Made by a program: the position numbers and the translations under genes. Under the pieces are notes generated by a model. The model was not told the origin of the DNA, searched no databases, and saw only the letters and a list, made by a program, of their open reading frames with translations. A stretch of DNA of 64,000 nucleotides, from NCBI RefSeq assembly GCF_000355805.1, contig NZ_CM001837.1:718409-782408 (forward strand), given 5' to 3'. The DNA is from Dokdonia sp. PRO95 (GTDB taxonomy: Bacteria > Bacteroidota > Bacteroidia > Flavobacteriales > Flavobacteriaceae). Each line of letters starts with the position of its first letter. Positions within the stretch are counted from its first letter, which is position 1. Shown one piece after another: positions 8,325 through 16,398 of this stretch.

Positions 8325-9242
8325 ATGATAGATTGCCAAAACATACTAGACAACACCTATCAAAAGGTGTTGAAAATGGAAAATAAAGGAGCCGTTGCTA
8401 GCTATATTCCTGAGCTATCTACAGTAGATTCAGATCAATTTGGCGTATGTCTCATCACAAAAAGCGGAGAACGGTTTACTTGTGGTGATTCCACGGTAAA
8501 GTTTTCTATACAAAGTATCGCTAAGGTATTATCCCTGAGCCTAGTGCTTTCAAAAATAGATGATAAACTTTGGGAGCGCATGGATTTTGAACCTTCTGGA
8601 ACTGCTTTTAATTCGCTGGTACAACTGGAGAGTGAGAACGGAATCCCCAGAAATCCTCTTATTAATGCTGGGGCGATTGTAATGTGTGATATTATTTGTG
8701 ACCTGTTTGATGATCCTAAAACGGCTTTATTAGATTACGTGCGAGAAGTATCAGGAATTAAAGATTTACAATACGCTACCGACATTGCTGCCTCAGAGCA
8801 GGCAACAGGATATCGAAATTATGCACTAGCAAATTTTATAAAATCCTTTAAGAACATTCATAACACATGTAATCAAGTAACAGATTTATACTTTCACCTC
8901 TGCTCCATAGAGATGACGTGCGAGCAACTGGCTTATACCTTTGGATTTCTAGCAAATCAAGGTAAGCAGATTCAAACAGATATGAAAGTAGTAAAACCCG
9001 CTCAGGCAAAACGCATAAACGCCATTATGCAAACCTGCGGCTTTTATGATGAGGCTGGTGAGTTTGCCTTCCGTGTGGGTCTTCCAGGCAAGAGTGGTGT
9101 GGGTGGTGGCATGGTTGCCATTTTGCCTAACTCCTTCTCCATTGCTGTGTGGAGTCCAAAACTCAATAAACACGGTAACTCTTACCGTGGGATGAAATTT
9201 CTAGAGTATTTTACAGACGAGACTCAGGATACGGTTTTTTAA
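8325..9242 (+). CDS. glsA: Glutaminase
   Basis: A 305-residue serine-dependent glutaminase (glutamine to glutamate plus ammonia). The catalytic S-x-x-K is SIAK at about residues 64-67. Other family motifs are NPLINAGAIV, the ATGYRNYALA-type segment with the NFIKSF helix, and the glycine-rich GLPGKSGVGGGMVAI near the end. Length matches the family. Cytosolic, no signal peptide. It is last in a tight run with the symporter and the exported 161-residue protein; whether the symporter carries glutamine or glutamate is speculation. Confidence 0.93.
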   Translation: MIDCQNILDNTYQKVLKMENKGAVASYIPELSTVDSDQFGVCLITKSGERFTCGDSTVKFSIQSIAKVLSLSLVLSKIDDKLWERMDFEPSGTAFNSLVQLESENGIPRNPLINAGAIVMCDIICDLFDDPKTALLDYVREVSGIKDLQYATDIAASEQATGYRNYALANFIKSFKNIHNTCNQVTDLYFHLCSIEMTCEQLAYTFGFLANQGKQIQTDMKVVKPAQAKRINAIMQTCGFYDEAGEFAFRVGLPGKSGVGGGMVAILPNSFSIAVWSPKLNKHGNSYRGMKFLEYFTDETQDTVF

Positions 9243-9289
9243 GAATCCCCTGCCCTTTTTTACATTCATTCTTTCTTTTTTGAGCAGAA

Positions 9290-9400
9290 GGGACTTTGTT
9301 TATTTTGCGAGGTACCACCCGCTTTACATTACAATTCCTCATTGCGCTAGCGCGCCATTGCGGGATTTTCATTGCAATCGGGGCTATGGAGTCATGCAGT
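9290..9400 (-). ncRNA. Candidate structured RNA downstream of glsA
   Basis: In a 350-base stretch without a convincing gene, the minus strand shows nested pairing. CCCCG (from 9383) faces CGGGT (to 9317), enclosing an inner stem built on GGCGC and GCGC around 9345-9357. The flanking segments GATTGCAATGAAAATCC and GGAATTGTAATG look like repeats of each other. From memory, similar CCCCGAT...AAATCC / GATTG...GCGGGG elements recur in flavobacterial genomes, and the Flavo-1 motif is one candidate identity. Strand and function are uncertain. A covariance-model search would decide. Confidence 0.35.
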
Positions 9401-9565
9401 TGTTTCTTAACGCATGCCTTATCTATCTAAGAATAAGCAATAACAGCTTCTTTCCAAGAGTCTACATTCCCCCATCACCTACCTAGATTACCACTAAGCA
9501 CATATCCTACAAACACTTAGAAAAAAAATAATTTATAATGTTTGCTGAAATTCAAAATTAAAGTT

Positions 9566-9573
9566 TAACTTTG
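9566..9573 (+). promoter_or_regulatory. Putative -7 element TAACTTTG
   Basis: Matches the Bacteroidetes -7 consensus TAnnTTTG, 20 bases before the membrane protein start at 9593. It overlaps the operator palindrome at 9568-9584, an arrangement suited to repression. Confidence 0.45.
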
Positions 9574-9584
9574 AATTTCAAAGT
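9568..9584. promoter_or_regulatory. Operator-like palindrome ACTTTGAATTTCAAAGT
   Basis: A perfect 8+1+8 inverted repeat upstream of the gene at 9593. A near copy with one mismatched pair stands at 10611-10627 before the gene at 10639, and both are followed by ACTTT. The winged-helix regulator encoded between them is the natural candidate to bind. Confidence 0.6.
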
Positions 9585-9592
9585 ACTTTATT

Positions 9593-10243
9593 ATGGAGTC
9601 ATCAAAATATCTAGAAGACATTGCCAGCATCAAAACGATGATGAGTAAATCTTCACGTTTTATGTCATTAAGTGGCCTTTCTGGCATACTTGCTGGAGTA
9701 TATGCTCTTGTAGCTGCCGTTATTGCTCATTATTTAATACAAGGTCATATTCAATTATTTGCTTCAAGTAGAGAAGATTTTTTAAATCTTATTATGCGCA
9801 TGTTTGCCTCTGTAGAATTGGCTGGAAACTTAATCATATTATTTCTCGTTACATTACTTCTTGCAATAGGCACAGGAATTATTTTAACCTACAAGAAAGC
9901 GGCTAAAAACAAAGAATCCATCTGGGACAGTTCGTCAAAACGACTTATTGCAAATTTTGCTATTCCATTAGTTGCGGGAGGTATTTTCTCTATCGTACTA
10001 ATTCAATATGGTATTGTTGGTCTTATTGCTCCAGCAACGCTTATCTTCTATGGCCTTGCCTTAGTAAACGCAAGTAAATACACACTAGGAGATATTAAAT
10101 ACCTAGGACTTGCAAATGTGATTATTGGTCTCGTTGCCACTCAATTTATAGGTTACGGGTTGTATTTTTGGGCATTGGGATTTGGTGTATTTCATATCAT
10201 CTATGGAGCAATCATGTATAATAAATATGATAGAAGCAACTAA
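9593..10243 (+). CDS. Membrane protein next to winged-helix regulator
   Basis: A 216-residue protein with about six hydrophobic helices and no named family that I can assign. The soluble N-terminus (SSKYLEDIASIKTMMSKSSRF) precedes a first helix rich in glycine and alanine. The ATG at 9593 follows an A/T-rich leader with a -7 element and a palindromic operator. The gene is followed by a 98-residue winged-helix regulator and then a Coq4-like gene under a second copy of the operator. I infer that the regulator controls both its own membrane-protein partner and the downstream genes. Confidence 0.65.
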   Translation: MESSKYLEDIASIKTMMSKSSRFMSLSGLSGILAGVYALVAAVIAHYLIQGHIQLFASSREDFLNLIMRMFASVELAGNLIILFLVTLLLAIGTGIILTYKKAAKNKESIWDSSSKRLIANFAIPLVAGGIFSIVLIQYGIVGLIAPATLIFYGLALVNASKYTLGDIKYLGLANVIIGLVATQFIGYGLYFWALGFGVFHIIYGAIMYNKYDRSN

Positions 10244-10246
10244 TAT

Positions 10247-10260
10247 TTTCGCGAAAGCGT
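10247..10260. repeat. Palindromic repeat, intergenic half copy
   Basis: TTTCGCGAAA followed by GCGT: perfect core with the right flank only. It lies 4 bases after the membrane protein stop codon and before the regulator gene, so it would be inside a shared transcript. Confidence 0.85.
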
Positions 10261-10294
10261 ATACCACATCATATAGACGCCACAAAACACAACA

Positions 10295-10591
10295 ATGTCC
10301 ATCATAAACAACATAAATAAAGCTTTTGATCATCGTATCCGCCTAGGGATTATGAGCGTGCTTATGGTGAATGAAAAGGCAGATTTTAAAGAATTAAAAG
10401 AGCTTCTAGGAGCCACAGATGGTAACCTTGCTAGCCACGCAAAAGCATTAGAAAAAGAAGCCTATATAGTGGTCCAAAAAGCGTTCATTGGCCGCAAGCC
10501 TAATACGAGTTATAGCGTCACATCAAAGGGCAAGGAAGCATTTAAAAAGCACATAGAAGCACTTGAAAAATTATTAGGCAAGAACTCATAA
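10295..10591 (+). CDS. Winged-helix transcriptional regulator
   Basis: A 98-residue DNA-binding protein of the small winged-helix type (HTH_34-like). Motifs are AFDHRIRLGIMSVLM at the start, the recognition-helix segment GATDGNLASHAKALEKE and the wing GRKPNTSYSVTSKGKEAF. No metal-binding or ligand domain is visible. The palindrome ACTTTGAATTTCAAAGT at 9568-9584 and its near copy at 10611-10627 flank this gene's neighbourhood and overlap or adjoin promoter-like sequence. This makes autoregulated repression of both units likely (inference). Confidence 0.85.
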   Translation: MSIINNINKAFDHRIRLGIMSVLMVNEKADFKELKELLGATDGNLASHAKALEKEAYIVVQKAFIGRKPNTSYSVTSKGKEAFKKHIEALEKLLGKNS

Positions 10592-10610
10592 TATATTTTT
10601 TTATCATTTT

Positions 10611-10627
10611 ACTTTGAAATACAAAGT
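10611..10627. promoter_or_regulatory. Second operator-like palindrome
   Basis: ACTTTGAAATACAAAGT, matching the operator at 9568-9584 at 15 of 17 positions and followed by the same ACTTT. It lies 11 bases before the start of the Coq4-like gene, so bound protein would block transcription or early elongation. Confidence 0.55.
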
Positions 10628-10638
10628 ACTTTTAGATT

Positions 10639-11109
10639 ATGAAAACACTTCGTTATTTACTACTAGAACGCCTCTACGAGTGGAGTAAAGTCCCGTATAA
10701 ATTGCTTTTTAAGCAAGACGATGCGTGGGGTATATCTGTAAACCAATTATTACAATACGCACCATCATCACTAGGTTATCACCTAGGCTGCTTTTTACTT
10801 AGCCACAACTTCACTCCAGAACCTCAACTAGAAGATCACGACGTGTTTCACGTACTTACCACTACTAGTATTGCTGTGCCTGACGAAATTGCAATGCAAT
10901 GGTTACTTCTTGGTAATGGCAAGCGATCTCTATACCTCTTTATTGTACTCACCGTAGGTACAACATTATTTATAGATCATTTTAAGTCATTTATAAAAGC
11001 TTTCAAGAGAGGAAAAAAAGCAAATCGATTTTATAATCTCAATTACTTAAATCTACTCACAGAACCACTCACAGATTTACAACATACTTTAAAAATCAAA
11101 CCTTTATGA
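10639..11109 (+). CDS. Coq4-like protein
   Basis: A 156-residue protein with the hallmark HDxxH-x11-E motif of the Coq4 family: His67, Asp68, His71 and Glu83 in EDHDVFHVLTTTSIAVPDE. An upstream YHLGCFLL segment is also typical. In ubiquinone makers, Coq4 acts in quinone head-group processing. Flavobacteria generally use menaquinone, so a ubiquinone role is not expected here and the true substrate is unknown. The C-terminal third is basic and amphipathic, possibly membrane-associated. The gene overlaps the next by 4 bases and starts just after the second operator copy. Confidence 0.7.
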   Translation: MKTLRYLLLERLYEWSKVPYKLLFKQDDAWGISVNQLLQYAPSSLGYHLGCFLLSHNFTPEPQLEDHDVFHVLTTTSIAVPDEIAMQWLLLGNGKRSLYLFIVLTVGTTLFIDHFKSFIKAFKRGKKANRFYNLNYLNLLTEPLTDLQHTLKIKPL

Positions 11110-12530
11110 AAACTTCAATAATCAGATGTTTAGGCGCTATACTTTTTAGTCTTCTATTTTACGGTCAAAGCCTTGGCCTCAATATGCTATTATTTTCAAT
11201 AATTGCAGTAGTAGCGGTTCTTATCATTCGTCCGGAAACCAAGTCGAACAAATCATTTTTCCTTGCATCAGGGCTCTATGTATTGAGTGCCGTGTTTGTA
11301 TTTACAGTAAATAGTTTGCTTGCAATCATCACTTGTATTTTTGCTTTTATTGTATTTGCAGGTAGTATATCGGGAATTAAAAACGCAGTATATGTACAGT
11401 GGCTCAACGGACTGTATCAATCTTTGCTAGGTGCTTTACATAGTACGGTGAATCCTAATAAAGACATCCCTAAGACAAAAAAAAATCACAATTATAAATT
11501 TATCATCCTTACCACAGCTATTGTCACTACGCTGGTAGTGGTTTTTGCGATGCTTTATGGTAAAGCAAACCCTATACTAGGTGAATGGATTTCGGCTATT
11601 AATCTTGATTTTGTAAACTTTAATTGGCTACTCACTGCAGGTATGGGGTATTACTTACTTATAAACCTCACCTCTAGGGCAGAGCTAGACATCATTACTT
11701 CTATAGATCGCGATGCTTCCACTACTCTATCTGAACAACCTATATCTGACATTAAAGCTACTACCCTTAATAGAGAACAACTACTAGGCACTATTCTATT
11801 AGGAGCACTTAATGCGCTCATTATAATATTTATCACTACAGATATTTGGTATATACTTCACGACCCCCTTGCGGATGCAGCTACACTTTCCACCACGGTA
11901 CACGATGGCGTGAGTGCACTTATTACTTCCATTATTATTGCGATTACTACGATATTAATTCTCTTTCGCAGTGATCTTAATTTTTACAAAAAAAGTGAGA
12001 CGCTAAGGCGTTTTACCTATGTCTGGATTGCGCTTAACATAATGATCATCTTATTTACGGCTTATAAAAATTATATGTACAGTAGTGGTTTCGGGCTCAC
12101 TTATAAAAGAATAGGAGTGTTTATTTACCTCGCACTATGTATTGCTGGTATGATCACTACTTATGTAAAAATCGTGCGTAAAAACAACCTACTATTTATC
12201 GTAAAAGCAAATACTCGTATTGCATTTATAATTCTGATTGTCGTTTCAGGTTTTAACTGGGATCGTGCGATTACTACATATAATCTGCATGAAGTAGCCT
12301 CTCCAGATGTCAATTACCTCCTCTCTATGGGGAATAGCAATGGAGATATTTTATACGCTTTCGCAAAAGCGCACCCAGAAAAACCTATGAATCGTACAAG
12401 TATTCAAAATAGATATGAGCAATGGCAAACTTCTTTATCTGAAGAAACCTGGCAATCCAAAACACTTCTAGGCCTAATAAACCCAAACACATCAAGCTAT
12501 GAAATTACCGACACCGCAGCACGCAATTAA
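11106..12530 (+). CDS. Multi-helix membrane protein, DUF4153/DUF4173-like
   Basis: A 474-residue polytopic membrane protein, about 11-12 helices. The segment GFGLTYKRIGVFIYLALCIA followed by TTYVKIV is what I associate with the DUF4153/DUF4173 group. A shorter hydrophilic C-terminus follows. A one-mismatch copy of the window-wide palindrome lies at 12354-12373 and is read as YAFAKAHPEK. It overlaps the Coq4-like gene by 4 bases and the next small membrane protein by 32 bases, so the run 10639-13846 is probably one operon. Function unknown. Confidence 0.65.
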   Translation: MKTSIIRCLGAILFSLLFYGQSLGLNMLLFSIIAVVAVLIIRPETKSNKSFFLASGLYVLSAVFVFTVNSLLAIITCIFAFIVFAGSISGIKNAVYVQWLNGLYQSLLGALHSTVNPNKDIPKTKKNHNYKFIILTTAIVTTLVVVFAMLYGKANPILGEWISAINLDFVNFNWLLTAGMGYYLLINLTSRAELDIITSIDRDASTTLSEQPISDIKATTLNREQLLGTILLGALNALIIIFITTDIWYILHDPLADAATLSTTVHDGVSALITSIIIAITTILILFRSDLNFYKKSETLRRFTYVWIALNIMIILFTAYKNYMYSSGFGLTYKRIGVFIYLALCIAGMITTYVKIVRKNNLLFIVKANTRIAFIILIVVSGFNWDRAITTYNLHEVASPDVNYLLSMGNSNGDILYAFAKAHPEKPMNRTSIQNRYEQWQTSLSEETWQSKTLLGLINPNTSSYEITDTAARN

Positions 12531-12804
12531 TCGATTTGCGATAAAGCTAGCAGCATTTAGTGCCTGTCTTGGGATCTTATTTGTATTTGTATATATGATC
12601 ACAAAAGATAGTGAAGTTGCTATGGTAGGTTACTTACACTTAATCCCAACAATAATCGTACATCTCGTGGTTTTTATATGGGTATTCTTTAATGCTGCAA
12701 TACATCGCAATGAACTTCCAGAGCATTTTTTGACACTAGTCATTATGCTATTAAATATTCCGCTAGCTTTTGCATGCGGGGCAATTGTTCTTAATTTTTT
12801 ATAG
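12499..12804 (+). CDS. Small four-helix membrane protein
   Basis: A 101-residue protein with about three or four hydrophobic helices and no recognised family. It starts at an ATG inside the end of the previous gene (32-base overlap). The N-terminus MKLPTPQHAINRFAIKL is basic, then hydrophobic segments continue to the stop. It stands 2 bases before the DUF1361 gene. Its operon position is the only functional hint. Confidence 0.6.
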   Translation: MKLPTPQHAINRFAIKLAAFSACLGILFVFVYMITKDSEVAMVGYLHLIPTIIVHLVVFIWVFFNAAIHRNELPEHFLTLVIMLLNIPLAFACGAIVLNFL

Positions 12805-12806
12805 TC

Positions 12807-13469
12807 ATGGAAAAAATTATCATCTCAAAACTTAGAGAGTTCTATATTCTCATAGGAGGTCTTTTACTATGCTTCATTTTACTTGCAATACGCATTAAGA
12901 TGACTGGTTCATTTTTCTTTCTCTTTTTAGTGTGGAATCTGTTTCTTGCATTTATACCCTATGCTTGCTCACTACTTTTAGTAACAAAAAAACAATGGAT
13001 GCAATCTAGCTGGAAGTGGATTCCAATAGCAATACCATGGTTACTTTTTTTGCCTAATACGCCTTATTTAATAAGTGATTTACAGCACTTACAGCATAGC
13101 TCCCCAGATGTTATTTGGTACGATATCTTAATGCTTATAGCTTTTGTTTGGTATGCGCTATTTATAATGTACTTAACGGTAAGTGACATGCAAAAGCTCC
13201 TCATTTTAAAATTGAGATCTCAATATATTTCTTATGTTACCATAGGCATATTTATCCTTTGTGGCTTTGGTATTTATCTAGGTAGATTTTTAAGATGGAA
13301 TAGCTGGGATATTATTCAAAACCCCTCAGGTCTTACTAACGACATATGGAATCAAATTAGTCATCCATATATAAATAGTAAAACCTGGATGGTCACATTT
13401 GGTTACGCAGCTATCATGATTCTATCCTTTTTTGGACTACAATTCACTCATTCAAAACACAAAAACTAA
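12807..13469 (+). CDS. DUF1361 membrane protein
   Basis: A 220-residue membrane protein of the DUF1361 family. Landmarks are LFLPNTPYLISDLQHL (a conserved polar loop), PDVIWYDILMLIAFVW and GIYLGRFLRWNSWDI. About six to seven helices. The family has no established biochemical role. Its stop shares a base with the next start at 13469, fitting an operon of small membrane proteins of unknown task. Confidence 0.78.
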   Translation: MEKIIISKLREFYILIGGLLLCFILLAIRIKMTGSFFFLFLVWNLFLAFIPYACSLLLVTKKQWMQSSWKWIPIAIPWLLFLPNTPYLISDLQHLQHSSPDVIWYDILMLIAFVWYALFIMYLTVSDMQKLLILKLRSQYISYVTIGIFILCGFGIYLGRFLRWNSWDIIQNPSGLTNDIWNQISHPYINSKTWMVTFGYAAIMILSFFGLQFTHSKHKN

Positions 13470-13846
13470 TGCGCTTATCACTTAAATACATCATCGCATT
13501 CTTAGTCCTACTAGCAATAGGAATATTTATTGCCATTTATGTACACGACAATTTCATTAGACCTTACTTAGGCGATAGTATCGTTGTAGTGCTAATCTAT
13601 GTGCTTATAATGGGATTGTTTAATATCCCGAGAAGTTTTAAAAGCAAAAATATCACTGCGCTAGCGGTATTACTATTTGCTTTTATAGTAGAAGGTTTAC
13701 AAGCAATTTCTTTTATAAACTACACAGGTCTAGCCGACAATAAATTTGCTCGCATTATTCTAGGCACCTCTTTCTCTTGGTGGGATATGCTCGCTTATGT
13801 AGGTGGATATCTCTTTATTATAATTATAGAAAAACTTAGAGAGTAA
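13469..13846 (+). CDS. DUF2809 membrane protein
   Basis: A 125-residue protein with four helices that fits DUF2809: an N-terminal helix with acidic and aromatic loop residues, the FAFIVEGLQAI segment and the closing FSWWDMLAYVGGYLF helix. It ends the operon. Its last 11 bases overlap the 3' end of the convergent mnmD gene, leaving no room for a terminator between the two outside coding sequence. Confidence 0.72.
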   Translation: MRLSLKYIIAFLVLLAIGIFIAIYVHDNFIRPYLGDSIVVVLIYVLIMGLFNIPRSFKSKNITALAVLLFAFIVEGLQAISFINYTGLADNKFARIILGTSFSWWDMLAYVGGYLFIIIIEKLRE

Positions 13847-14519
13847 GCTTTGTAGCTCTTAACATCTCGCGTTTGCCCGGAGGTCCTGGCAGTCGCTCTA
13901 CTAGAAAACCTACAGCTTGCATTGCTCTCCTTGCAGCTCCTTGAGCACAATAAGTTGTCAAAACACCATTTGGTTTTAGTGCTTTAAACATTTTTGCAAA
14001 GATCTCTTCGGTCCATAATGTAGGCTGAACTCTTGGTCCAAAGGCATCGAAATAGATCAAATCAAAAACCTCGTTATCCGTAATATCTTCAAAACGCTGC
14101 TTGCGTTTTGTAAGCATAAAATGGTCACTTATTCTAATTTCCTTTTCCCAAGCAGCGTCGTGCATCTCGTTGTAAACCTCTGTAGCATCCTCTTCCTCTA
14201 GCTGACTAGCATAATCCATTGCTGAAGCTTCCTCTGATGTAACGGGATAGGCTTCTGCTCCCACGTAATTAAAAGAAACTTGATGCTTTTGTGCCTCAAA
14301 ATAGGTAAGCAAGGCATTGAGCCCTGTACCAAATCCCATTTCTAGTATTGCAATTTCTTTTTGATCTCGATGTTGTGTAACATAGTGCTCTACTCCAGTC
14401 ATTAAAAACACGTGACGTGCTTCTTGTATCGCTCCATGTTTAGAATGATACTGCTCATCCCACTCTGCAATATGTATCGTCTTTGAGCCGTCTCCTGTAG
14501 TTATAATTTCTCTCTTCAT
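13836..14519 (-). CDS. mnmD: tRNA 5-methylaminomethyl-2-thiouridine methyltransferase
   Basis: A 227-residue SAM-dependent methyltransferase corresponding to the methyltransferase half of MnmC, working at tRNA wobble uridine 34. The SAM-binding loop is LEMGFGTGLNALL, the acidic post-motif is FDLIYFDAFGPRVQP, and the signature C-terminal stretch is VERLPGPPGKREMLRA. The oxidase domain of fused MnmC is absent, as expected for MnmD-type proteins. Monocistronic on the minus strand, with convergent overlap of 11 bases with the DUF2809 gene. Confidence 0.85.
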   Translation of the reverse strand: MKREIITTGDGSKTIHIAEWDEQYHSKHGAIQEARHVFLMTGVEHYVTQHRDQKEIAILEMGFGTGLNALLTYFEAQKHQVSFNYVGAEAYPVTSEEASAMDYASQLEEEDATEVYNEMHDAAWEKEIRISDHFMLTKRKQRFEDITDNEVFDLIYFDAFGPRVQPTLWTEEIFAKMFKALKPNGVLTTYCAQGAARRAMQAVGFLVERLPGPPGKREMLRATKLTL

Positions 14520-14592
14520 TTCTGTTAGGTAATACTAGTAAAAAAGGGTAAGCATACGCCTACCCTTTTTTAATGATTTTATAAAGTGTGGC

Positions 14593-15117
14593 TTAGTCTG
14601 CTTTAATTAACACACCATCTGCCATAAAGCGTAACTCGCGCTCCGGTTTAGTAATCGCAGCTATCTCTTCTTTAGATTTTCCAGCATCTTCTGCCATGTG
14701 ACGCAGTTCATCTACAGATACTTCCTCTAGGTAAGCTTTTCCTTCTACAACGGCATTTCCATCTTTAGTATCTGTAGGCACAAAGAATCCGTAATCTTTA
14801 AACTTTACAAAAACTTGTTCCTCATCTGCGATATCTAAGCGCATCCAGCAACCTTTTGAAGCGCAAACATCATTAATAGGTGCTTCAAATTTTACGATAG
14901 CCGTATCACCTTCGGCAAGAGCTGCATACCTTTCTGAGATCTCATTTTTGGTCATTGCACCGTCTACAGATATCTTTTCTCCGTAGCTCGCATACGCCTG
15001 TTGAGCTTCTTTATTTTCAGTTTCCGCTTTCGCGAAAGCGTTATCACCCTCATTGTTAACTTCTTTACAACTTAGTATTGTCAAGAAAATTAAGAATATC
15101 GTTGCATATATTTTCAT
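14593..15117 (-). CDS. DUF4920 lipoprotein
   Basis: A 174-residue predicted lipoprotein: MKIYATIFLIFLTILSC puts the lipidated cysteine at residue 17. The ATG at 15117 is chosen because the signal sequence begins there. The mature domain contains ASKGCWMRLD and VFVKFKDYGFFVP, which I associate with DUF4920, a Bacteroidetes family without assigned activity. The palindromic repeat at 15025-15040 is read as NAFAKAETE in the linker just after the lipid anchor, a place that tolerates insertions. Divergent from ilvE. Confidence 0.72.
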   Translation of the reverse strand: MKIYATIFLIFLTILSCKEVNNEGDNAFAKAETENKEAQQAYASYGEKISVDGAMTKNEISERYAALAEGDTAIVKFEAPINDVCASKGCWMRLDIADEEQVFVKFKDYGFFVPTDTKDGNAVVEGKAYLEEVSVDELRHMAEDAGKSKEEIAAITKPERELRFMADGVLIKAD

Positions 15118-15185
15118 AATAGATTGGTTTTTAGTTGAACATCGTAAAATTATGCAAAAATCACTCGACAAGGATGACAAATCAT

Positions 15186-15193
15186 TAAATTTG
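15186..15193 (+). promoter_or_regulatory. Putative -7 element TAAATTTG
   Basis: Matches TAnnTTTG and lies only 6 bases before the ilvE ATG, so if used the message would be nearly leaderless. The closeness makes this call weak. Confidence 0.25.
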
Positions 15194-15198
15194 TTGCT

Positions 15199-16263
15199 AT
15201 GGAAACAACCTCTACACTTCGTATTACAAAGCGTGACAACAGTAAAATTGCTGATGTTGATTTTAGTAACCTTGCTTTTGGTAGCGTATTTACAGACCAC
15301 ATGTTTTCTGTAGAATATGCAGATGGCAAGTGGCAACAACCAGAAATAGTTCCTTACGGCCCTATCTCTATGGATCCTAGTGCAAAAGTTTTTCACTATG
15401 GACAGGCTGTTTTTGAAGGAATGAAAGCATTTAAGGATGACAATGGAGATATCTTCTTATTTCGTCCAGAAGATAACTGGGAGCGTATCAATACCTCATC
15501 TGCACGTCTAGCAATGCCAGAACTTCCTAAAGAAGTTTTTATGGAAGGTCTTATGGAGCTTCTTAAACTAGACGAAGCTTGGATAAAAGCTGGAGATGGT
15601 AATTCTTTGTATATACGCCCTTTTCACATTGCAACACAACCAGGAGTATCTGCATCACCATCAGACAGGTACAAGTTTATGATTATTCTTGCGCCTGCTC
15701 AATCATATTACTCTGGTGAAGTAAGCGTAGTATTTGCCGAAAAGTATAGCCGTGCCGCGAGTGGTGGTGTAGGTTATGCAAAAGCTGCAGGTAACTATGC
15801 TGCACAATTTTACCCTACTAATCTTGCAAAAGAAGAAGGATACCAGCAGGTAATCTGGACAGATGCAAATACACACGAATACCTAGAAGAAGCAGGTACG
15901 ATGAATGTATTTTTCCGTGTGGGAGATAAACTTCTTACAGCACCTACTAATGACACTATCCTTAATGGTATCACACGTAAGAGTATTATACAACTGGCAG
16001 AAGCAGCAGGTATTACTGTAGAAGTAAGACCAGTGGCTGTAAAAGACATTGTAGAAGCTGCACAAGCTGGTGAGCTTAAAGAAATTTTTGGCGTAGGTAC
16101 TGCTGCAGTAGTAGTTCCTTTTAAGAGCTTTGCTTACAAGGGTGAAGATCACAAACTCAATGCACCAGAAAACAGTTATGGAGTACAGTTTAAAAAAGAC
16201 TTAAACGACATACAATATAACCGCACAGAAGATAAATACGGGTGGAGAGTTGCTGTAAAATAG
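15199..16263 (+). CDS. ilvE: Branched-chain amino acid aminotransferase
   Basis: A 354-residue PLP-dependent class IV aminotransferase that interconverts branched-chain amino acids and their 2-oxo acids. The PLP lysine is in GGVGYAKAAGNYAAQF. Other motifs are FHYGQAVFEGMKAF, FRPEDNWERINTS, EYLEEAGTMNVFF, and TNDTILNGITRKSI binding the phosphate. Full length for the long BCAT form. Monocistronic, with a strong hairpin after the stop. Confidence 0.95.
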   Translation: METTSTLRITKRDNSKIADVDFSNLAFGSVFTDHMFSVEYADGKWQQPEIVPYGPISMDPSAKVFHYGQAVFEGMKAFKDDNGDIFLFRPEDNWERINTSSARLAMPELPKEVFMEGLMELLKLDEAWIKAGDGNSLYIRPFHIATQPGVSASPSDRYKFMIILAPAQSYYSGEVSVVFAEKYSRAASGGVGYAKAAGNYAAQFYPTNLAKEEGYQQVIWTDANTHEYLEEAGTMNVFFRVGDKLLTAPTNDTILNGITRKSIIQLAEAAGITVEVRPVAVKDIVEAAQAGELKEIFGVGTAAVVVPFKSFAYKGEDHKLNAPENSYGVQFKKDLNDIQYNRTEDKYGWRVAVK

Positions 16264-16284
16264 TACTTCAACATACATAAACAA

Positions 16285-16314
16285 AAACCGGAATAGCAGC
16301 TGCTGTTCCGGTTT
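16285..16314. terminator. Hairpin after ilvE
   Basis: CCGGAATAGCA and TGCTGTTCCGG form an almost perfect stem, flanked by AAAAA and TTT. The stronger T-run is on the minus strand. It sits 25 bases after the ilvE stop. Confidence 0.65.
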
Positions 16315-16398
16315 ACGAGTTTCTACAAGGCTATTATACTAAGAGACTACAGACTTTTTATTACCTTGTAAGCATTAATAAAAACAACCATCTAGATT

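Noticed and set aside
9300-9330. T-box leader on the minus strand
   Set aside because: GGGTGGTACC and GTCCCTT look right, but there is no specifier stem, no downstream target gene (glsA is on the other strand) and T-boxes are not expected in Bacteroidetes.
9280-9486. 68-residue reading frame after glsA
   Set aside because: No coding character, runs through the structured-RNA candidate and has a non-natural composition.
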